Shown piece after piece: positions 59,679-64,000 of a stretch of DNA of 64,000 bases. The translations under genes were made by a program, and so were the position numbers. Numbering within the stretch: the stretch's first letter is position 1; each line of letters begins with the position of its first letter. The stretch is from Psychrilyobacter atlanticus DSM 19335 (GTDB lineage: Bacteria > Fusobacteriota > Fusobacteriia > Fusobacteriales > Fusobacteriaceae). The stretch lies in assembly GCF_000426625.1 (NCBI RefSeq), contig NZ_KE384547.1, positions 480,986-544,985 of the forward strand. The letters are read 5' to 3'. The notes under the pieces are model-generated. The model was not told the origin of the DNA. It searched no databases and saw nothing but the letters and a program-made list of their open reading frames with translations.

Positions 59679-60347
59679 ATGGATAGATATTCCAGAAATA
59701 AAAAAATGATATCGACCGATGAACAAAAGAAATTATCTGAATCTACAGTAGTGATCTTAGGTGTAGGAGGCTTAGGTGGATATGCACTTGAGATGCTTGC
59801 AAGGGTAGGAGTGGGAAAACTTCTCCTTGTAGATTTTGATAAATTTGAGGTGTCTAATTTAAACAGGCAGATAATTTCTACAGAGGGTAATTTAGGTTTA
59901 TTAAAAGTAGAGGAAGCCAGGAAGAGGGTGGAAGCTATAAACCCGGAGATAGAAGTTGTGGCAATCAATAAAAAGATATCTGATCATAATATCGATGCAG
60001 TCATAAAAGGTGCAGATATAGTAGTGGATGCACTAGACTCATCTACGTTAAAAAAGGTTGTGGAGAAATCTTGTGCGAGAAATAAGATTCCCATGGTTCA
60101 TGGAGCTATAGGAGGATGGATAGCACAGGTAGCAGTGATCATGCCGGGGGATTTTATTTTGGATAAAATTTATAGTGAGGATGATCTGGAAAATAAGATG
60201 GGAAATCCCAGCTTCACCCCTGCATTGGCAGCTTCAATACAGGTAGGAGAAGTAATTAAGTTTTTATTGAATAAAGGAGAACTATTAAACAACGAGGTCT
60301 TATATATTGACCTTGAGTACAATAGTTTTACGAGGTTGAAAGTGTAG
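59679..60347 (+). CDS. ThiF/MoeB/HesA-family adenylyltransferase
   Basis: A 222-residue E1-like enzyme. The nucleotide-binding motif is VVILGVGGLGGYALEMLARVG, followed by the conserved VDFDKFEVSNLNRQI with the Arg finger and DALDSSTLKK. The end carries NPSFTPALAASIQVGEVIK. The paired CxxC zinc motifs of MoeB and ThiF are absent, as in HesA-type members. It should activate the Gly-Gly tail of the MoaD-like protein encoded one base upstream. The three genes aor, moaD-like and hesA-like form one transcript ended by a terminator. Confidence 0.9.
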   Translation: MDRYSRNKKMISTDEQKKLSESTVVILGVGGLGGYALEMLARVGVGKLLLVDFDKFEVSNLNRQIISTEGNLGLLKVEEARKRVEAINPEIEVVAINKKISDHNIDAVIKGADIVVDALDSSTLKKVVEKSCARNKIPMVHGAIGGWIAQVAVIMPGDFILDKIYSEDDLENKMGNPSFTPALAASIQVGEVIKFLLNKGELLNNEVLYIDLEYNSFTRLKV

Positions 60348-60357
60348 TAATTAATGT

Positions 60358-60394
60358 AGAGGGGGATAATCCTAGGGTTATCCCTCTCTATTTT
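60358..60394 (+). terminator. Terminator after the aor operon
   Basis: AGAGGGGGATAA and TTATCCCTCTCT pair over 12 bp with one wobble, followed by ATTTT. Confidence 0.8.
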
Positions 60395-60501
60395 AGTGAT
60401 TAAGCTAGAATTTTACATAAGTATAGTTATAATGATTTATTAACTAATAGAATCGTGTTAAAATTATTGTATAAAATATATTAGGAAAAGGAGAATAGAA
60501 G

Positions 60502-60837
60502 ATGTTTTTTGTATTGAAGAGCAGGTATAGAAGGGAAAAAATAGAGTTATTAGGTAAAATAGATAAATTGAGAGGGAGACTGGAAAAATTAGGCAGGGAT
60601 AAATTAGAGATTCAGAATGAAACTAAAAAAATAGAGGAAGAAAACACAACCTTAAAACAGAAATTAAAAGTTAGAAACGAAGAATTAAGGGAACTAAAGG
60701 CAAAATTAGGTGATGTTGACGGAAGACTGAAAGTAAAGGTGGAAGAAAAAACAAGGGAGTATGAGGAAAAGATGAAAAGGATGCAGTCTTCATACGATAG
60801 ATTGATTTTTGAATTGGATGAGATGAGGCATAGGTAG
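60502..60837 (+). CDS. Small coiled-coil protein
   Basis: I do not recognise this 111-residue protein. After a short basic start (MFFVLKSRYRREK) almost the whole length is heptad-patterned and charged (about 12-105: IDKLRGRLEKLGRDKLEIQ, KQKLKVRNEELRELKAKL), a long coiled coil. There is no signal peptide; the first residues are hydrophobic but too few for a membrane helix. AAAAGGAG precedes the ATG. It is monocistronic. Small coiled-coil proteins of this kind can be cell-division or scaffolding factors, but nothing here shows that. Confidence 0.65.
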   Translation: MFFVLKSRYRREKIELLGKIDKLRGRLEKLGRDKLEIQNETKKIEEENTTLKQKLKVRNEELRELKAKLGDVDGRLKVKVEEKTREYEEKMKRMQSSYDRLIFELDEMRHR

Positions 60838-61025
60838 ATACTTACTCTTTCCTCTTTGGCGTTTTCACGTGGTCAGGAATATTAAAAAATTCTTATATTA
60901 AAAAATAATTTTTTAAATATGACAATAGAGAAAACTATAGACACATTTGAGAGTGAGGACTTTTAAAAGAATTGAAATTAAGGTATAATTTATAGAAATA
61001 AAAAGAAAAAAATTAGGAGGAACTA

Positions 61026-61496
61026 ATGAGTATATTAACAAGAGAAGAGGCCGGTAAATTAGTTGAAAAACTAAAAGAAAGTGGAAAAAAAGTGGTCTTT
61101 ACAAATGGATGTTTTGATATCTTGCATGTGGGACATCTAAGATACTTAAATGAAGCCCGTGAATGTGGGGATATATTGATCGTAGGAGTTAACTCTGATG
61201 ATTCTGTAAGAAGGTTAAAAGGACCTACAAGACCTATAAATGGTGAGATGGATAGAGCAGAATTATTATGCGGGTTAAAAGCTGTAGATTATTCTGTAAT
61301 ATTTCCAGAGGATACTCCTGTAGAAATAATAGAGGCATTGAAGCCGTCTATCCATGTAAAGGGAGGAGATTATAAGAAAGAAGATCTTCCTGAAACTGTT
61401 GTCGTAGAGAGAAACGGAGGAGAAGTAAGGATCCTTACTTTGGTAGATGGGAAATCTACAAGTAATGTAGTGAAAAAGATAGCGGGAAATAACTAA
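61026..61496 (+). CDS. rfaE2: Heptose-1-phosphate adenylyltransferase (RfaE2/HldE C-terminal type)
   Basis: A 156-residue nucleotidyltransferase. It carries FTNGCFDILHVGHLRYL, with the HxGH nucleotide-binding motif, then VGVNSDDSVRRLKGPTRPIN and HVKGGDYKKEDLPE. It makes ADP-glycero-manno-heptose from heptose-1-phosphate, a lipopolysaccharide inner-core precursor. In E. coli this is the C-terminal half of HldE; here it is a separate protein. AGGAGG precedes the ATG. It supports an LPS-bearing outer membrane. Confidence 0.92.
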   Translation: MSILTREEAGKLVEKLKESGKKVVFTNGCFDILHVGHLRYLNEARECGDILIVGVNSDDSVRRLKGPTRPINGEMDRAELLCGLKAVDYSVIFPEDTPVEIIEALKPSIHVKGGDYKKEDLPETVVVERNGGEVRILTLVDGKSTSNVVKKIAGNN

Positions 61497-61550
61497 CTCT
61501 TCCTTCTTATGGTTTCTCAATTCACGGGAAAACAACAACAAGGAAAGAGT
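61496..61550 (+). repeat. Post-stop cruciform repeat, copy 2
   Basis: ACTCTTCCTT (61496-61505) pairs with AAGGAAAGAGT (61540-61550) with a one-base bulge. Inside it lies TCTTATGGTTTCTC. It overlaps the last base of the rfaE2 stop codon and ends just before the tsaE ribosome site. Confidence 0.65.
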
Positions 61551-61569
61551 AAAAAAGGAGAATGAAAAA

Positions 61570-62022
61570 ATGAAAAAAATATTATCATTTGAGGAGTTAA
61601 CAGAATTAGCAGTTAAATTAGCAGAATTTGTAATTCCAAATGACGTAATAGCACTGGTAGGAGACTTAGGAACAGGGAAAACGACTCTGACTAAAACAAT
61701 GGCTAAAGAATTAGGAATCACTGGGAATATAAAAAGTCCTACATTTAACTATGTATTAGAACATCTAGGGGGAAAGATGCCCTTATATCATTTTGATGTT
61801 TACAGACTGTGTGATCCTGAGGAAGTATATGAAATTGGATATGAAGATTATCTACATAATGATGGACTGACAATAATAGAATGGGCTAACATAATAGATA
61901 CGGAGTTACCCAAGGAATATATAGAGATAAAAATGTATCACAGAGATGAAAATTCTCGTGAAGTTGAGATGAAATTTGTTGGAAATGAAAAGAGAGAGAA
62001 GGAGTTAAATAAATTATGGTAG
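61570..62022 (+). CDS. tsaE: tRNA threonylcarbamoyladenosine synthesis ATPase TsaE
   Basis: A 150-residue P-loop protein of the t6A tRNA-modification complex (TsaB-TsaD-TsaE). Walker A is ALVGDLGTGKTTLTKTMA, followed by KSPTFNYVLEHL and the YHFDVYRLCDPEEVYEIGYEDYL block. Its ATPase resets the complex. AAGGAG precedes the ATG. Its stop overlaps the tsaB start by 7 bases, so the two are translationally coupled. Confidence 0.95.
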   Translation: MKKILSFEELTELAVKLAEFVIPNDVIALVGDLGTGKTTLTKTMAKELGITGNIKSPTFNYVLEHLGGKMPLYHFDVYRLCDPEEVYEIGYEDYLHNDGLTIIEWANIIDTELPKEYIEIKMYHRDENSREVEMKFVGNEKREKELNKLW

Positions 62023-62708
62023 TATTAGGAATCGATGCTTCTACTAAAACAGGTAGTGTAGCATTATATGATAGTGAGATAGGCATTTTATCAGAAATAA
62101 ATGCAAATATAAGATTGAATCATTCAGATTCGTTGATGTCAATAGTAGACATGGTATTTGATCTGGCAAAACTTAAGCCAAAGGATATAGACAGAGTGGC
62201 TGTCAGTATAGGGCCTGGGTCATTTACAGGGATAAGAGTAGGAGTAGGAACAGCCAAAGGATTAGCTTATAGTATCGGCTGCGATATTGTAGGAGTAAAT
62301 GAATTGGATATCCTTGCACGTACAATATCACAAACTTCTAATAAAATTATGTCCCTTATAGATGCTAGAAAGGGAAGGGTATACTATTCTGTCTATGAAT
62401 ATAATGGGGATAAAATAGAAAATGTATCTCACTATGGAGCTGAGGAATTAAAATTAATATTAGAAGGTTATAAAGATGAAAAAATAACCTTTACAGGTGA
62501 TGGAAGTATCGTTTATAAGGAAATAATAGATGAAGTTATGGGAGAAAATGCCATATATAATTTAAAATCTAACTCAATGGTAAGAGCAGGAATAATGGCT
62601 GAGATGGCAGTAGAAAAAGATGCAGATAATCTGTATACATTGGAGCCATATTATATCTCAAAAACTCAGGCAGAGAGGGAAAAAGAAGCCAGAGAAAAGA
62701 AAAAATAA
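62016..62708 (+). CDS. tsaB: tRNA threonylcarbamoyladenosine synthesis protein TsaB
   Basis: A 230-residue ASKHA-fold protein that partners TsaD in t6A formation at position 37 of ANN-decoding tRNAs. Start VLGIDASTKTGSVALYDSE and the SIGPGSFTGIRVGVGTAKGLAYS block are diagnostic; LMSLIDARKGRVYYSVYE follows. It overlaps tsaE by 7 bases with GGAGTT before the ATG inside tsaE. A cruciform-type repeat follows its stop. Confidence 0.95.
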   Translation: MVVLGIDASTKTGSVALYDSEIGILSEINANIRLNHSDSLMSIVDMVFDLAKLKPKDIDRVAVSIGPGSFTGIRVGVGTAKGLAYSIGCDIVGVNELDILARTISQTSNKIMSLIDARKGRVYYSVYEYNGDKIENVSHYGAEELKLILEGYKDEKITFTGDGSIVYKEIIDEVMGENAIYNLKSNSMVRAGIMAEMAVEKDADNLYTLEPYYISKTQAEREKEAREKKK

Positions 62709-62715
62709 ATTTTTG

Positions 62716-62777
62716 ACCCTCATCCTCTTAGGTTTCTCCCTAGTTAGGGAGAGAGTGGCCAAAGGCCGAGAGAGGGT
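62716..62777 (+). repeat. Post-stop cruciform repeat, copy 3
   Basis: ACCCTC (62716-62721) pairs with GAGGGT (62772-62777). Inside are TCTCCCTA-GT-TAGGGAGA and GGCC-AAA-GGCC. It starts 7 bases after the tsaB stop and shares CTC-TCC-TCTTA-GGTTTCTC with the copies after pgcA and rfaE2. Confidence 0.65.
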
Positions 62778-62826
62778 GTAATTCTAATTATAAATTATTA
62801 GTTTCATAGGCAATAAAGGAGGATTT

Positions 62827-64000
62827 ATGAGGATAGTTATTATAGGTGGAGTAGCAGCAGGAATGAGTGCAGCAGCAAAGGCTAAAAGGATGGCTAAAAA
62901 TTCAGAGGTTATAGTATATGAAAAGGGAAGCATCGTATCTTTTGGAGCCTGTGGGTTGCCCTACTATGTAGGAGATTTCTTTGATAACCCCCAAGGGATG
63001 ATTGCCAGGACTCCAGAGCAGTTTAGGGAATCTGGTGTAGAAGTAAATATAAATCATGAGGTTTTAAAGGTAGACCCAGAGAAAAAAATAGTAATAGTTA
63101 AAAATTTAGAAACAGATGAAATTTTTGAAAGTTCATACGATAAATTGATGGTAGCTACAGGTGCTAATGCTGTTTTACCACCAGTTGAAGGGATAAAAAT
63201 GTTAAAAAACATTTTCACATTAAAATCTATAGATGATGGAATAGATTTAAAGAAAGCCATGATGAAAGAGGAAAATAAAGAGATTTTGGTAATTGGTGCT
63301 GGGTATATAGGGATAGAGGTTGTAGAAGCAGCAAAACAATTAGGAAAAAATGTCAGAGTTATCCAACGTGGGAAAAGGGTAATGTCAGCTTCTTTTGATA
63401 GTGAGATAACAGATCTTATGGAAGAAGAGATCAGATCACATGGTGTAGATCTTCATTTAGAAGAGGTTGTAAAAAAAATAGAAGGTAATGTCAGGGTAGA
63501 AAGAGTTATTACCGACAAGGGTGAATATAGGGCTGATATAGTAGTAATAGCAACTGGAGTAAGACCTGCAACAGGATTCCTGAAGGATACAGGGATTGAG
63601 ATGGATAGGGGAGCTATCATAATAGATGAAGAGGGAAAAACATCTGTAGATGGTATCTATTCCGCTGGAGACTGTGCAATGGTATATCATAAAGTCAGAA
63701 AGAAAAATGTGTATATTCCACTGGCTACTACAGCTAATAAAATTGGAAGAGTTGTAGGAGAAAATTTAGCTGGAGCTAAAAATAAATTTAGTGGTACTCT
63801 GGGATCTGCCTGTATCAAGGTAATGGATTTAGAAGCTGGAAGAACAGGAATAACAGAAACAGATGCTAAGTTAGATGGGATAAACTATAAAACTATCTTA
63901 GTAAAGGACAAAAATCAAACTAATTATTATCCGGGACAGGAGAATATTTTCGTAAAATTAATATATGATGCCGAAACTAAGGTTATTTTAGGAGGGCAGA
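62827..64000 (+). CDS. CoA-disulfide reductase / NADH oxidase-like flavoprotein (partial)
   Basis: The first 391 codons of a pyridine nucleotide-disulfide oxidoreductase; it runs off the right edge without a stop. The FAD motif is IVIIGGVAAGMSAAAKAKR. The redox-active Cys42 lies in SFGACGLPYYVG, the single-Cys motif of CoA-disulfide reductases and NADH oxidases. The NAD motif is ILVIGAGYIGIEVVEAAKQLG, and GIYSAGDCA is the second FAD contact. A C-terminal rhodanese domain, found in some members, would lie outside the window. AAAGGAGG precedes the ATG. Confidence 0.9.
   Translation, partial: MRIVIIGGVAAGMSAAAKAKRMAKNSEVIVYEKGSIVSFGACGLPYYVGDFFDNPQGMIARTPEQFRESGVEVNINHEVLKVDPEKKIVIVKNLETDEIFESSYDKLMVATGANAVLPPVEGIKMLKNIFTLKSIDDGIDLKKAMMKEENKEILVIGAGYIGIEVVEAAKQLGKNVRVIQRGKRVMSASFDSEITDLMEEEIRSHGVDLHLEEVVKKIEGNVRVERVITDKGEYRADIVVIATGVRPATGFLKDTGIEMDRGAIIIDEEGKTSVDGIYSAGDCAMVYHKVRKKNVYIPLATTANKIGRVVGENLAGAKNKFSGTLGSACIKVMDLEAGRTGITETDAKLDGINYKTILVKDKNQTNYYPGQENIFVKLIYDAETKVILGGQ

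Overview
This is about 64 kb of AT-rich chromosome from a Gram-negative anaerobe, most likely a member of the Fusobacteriota close to Ilyobacter, Propionigenium or Psychrilyobacter. Outer-membrane barrels, an OmpA-type protein and an ADP-heptose pathway gene (rfaE2) show an outer membrane. The cytoplasmic gene content (YqeK, TcyP, Pdp, PgcA), strong AGGAGG ribosome sites and many U-tailed hairpin terminators are Firmicute-like. The genus assignment is inference. There are no rRNA genes, tRNA genes or CRISPR arrays. Most of the window is core metabolism in short operons.

Layout. 1-8 kb: envelope proteins, yebC, and a minus-strand group rnr, yqeK, GerMN protein and AmiC-type amidase. 8-15 kb: an APC permease, a cupin, and a two-gene SNF2 helicase plus unknown-protein operon with its own promoter and terminator. 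15-19 kb: rhodanese and cystine symporter tcyP, an intact IS3/IS150-type element inserted in the loop of the tcyP terminator, then a LexA/CI-like repressor divergent from a glycosyltransferase. 20-25 kb: a diguanylate cyclase and the prfB-gltX operon, with prfB carrying the classical +1 programmed frameshift. 25-29 kb: GlcNAc use, nagE divergent from nagBA, with paired operator-like repeats between them. 29-40 kb: housekeeping and membrane genes, including dgt, a ComEC without a recognisable beta-lactamase domain, an M50 protease, a TRIC-type channel, YigZ and pgcA.

40-47 kb is a nucleoside region. A purine riboswitch with a terminator precedes a BMP-family nucleoside-binding lipoprotein. Then come a cyclase-family hydrolase, the decayed remains of a duplicated segment, MarR and SHOCT genes, and pdp-deoC, with two Crp/Fnr-type regulators nearby.

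47-60 kb is a molybdenum/tungsten cofactor region: mogA, moaA, tupB, tupC, moeA, a MoeA-PBP fusion, a MOSC protein, and then a tungsten-type aldehyde ferredoxin oxidoreductase with its MoaD-like and ThiF/HesA-like partners. The oxidoreductase gene is preceded by a leader matching the molybdenum/tungsten cofactor riboswitch. A small group of unrelated accessory genes (HEIVH protein, DUF952, GNAT) and a split permease lie inside this region. 60-64 kb holds rfaE2, tsaE-tsaB and the start of a CoA-disulfide-reductase-like flavoprotein.

Three dispersed non-coding repeat families stand out. The first is a 20-bp palindrome present four times in one orientation about 15-16 kb apart. The second is a modular 210-305-bp hairpin-rich element present three times. 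The third is a roughly 60-bp cruciform element found just after stop codons.
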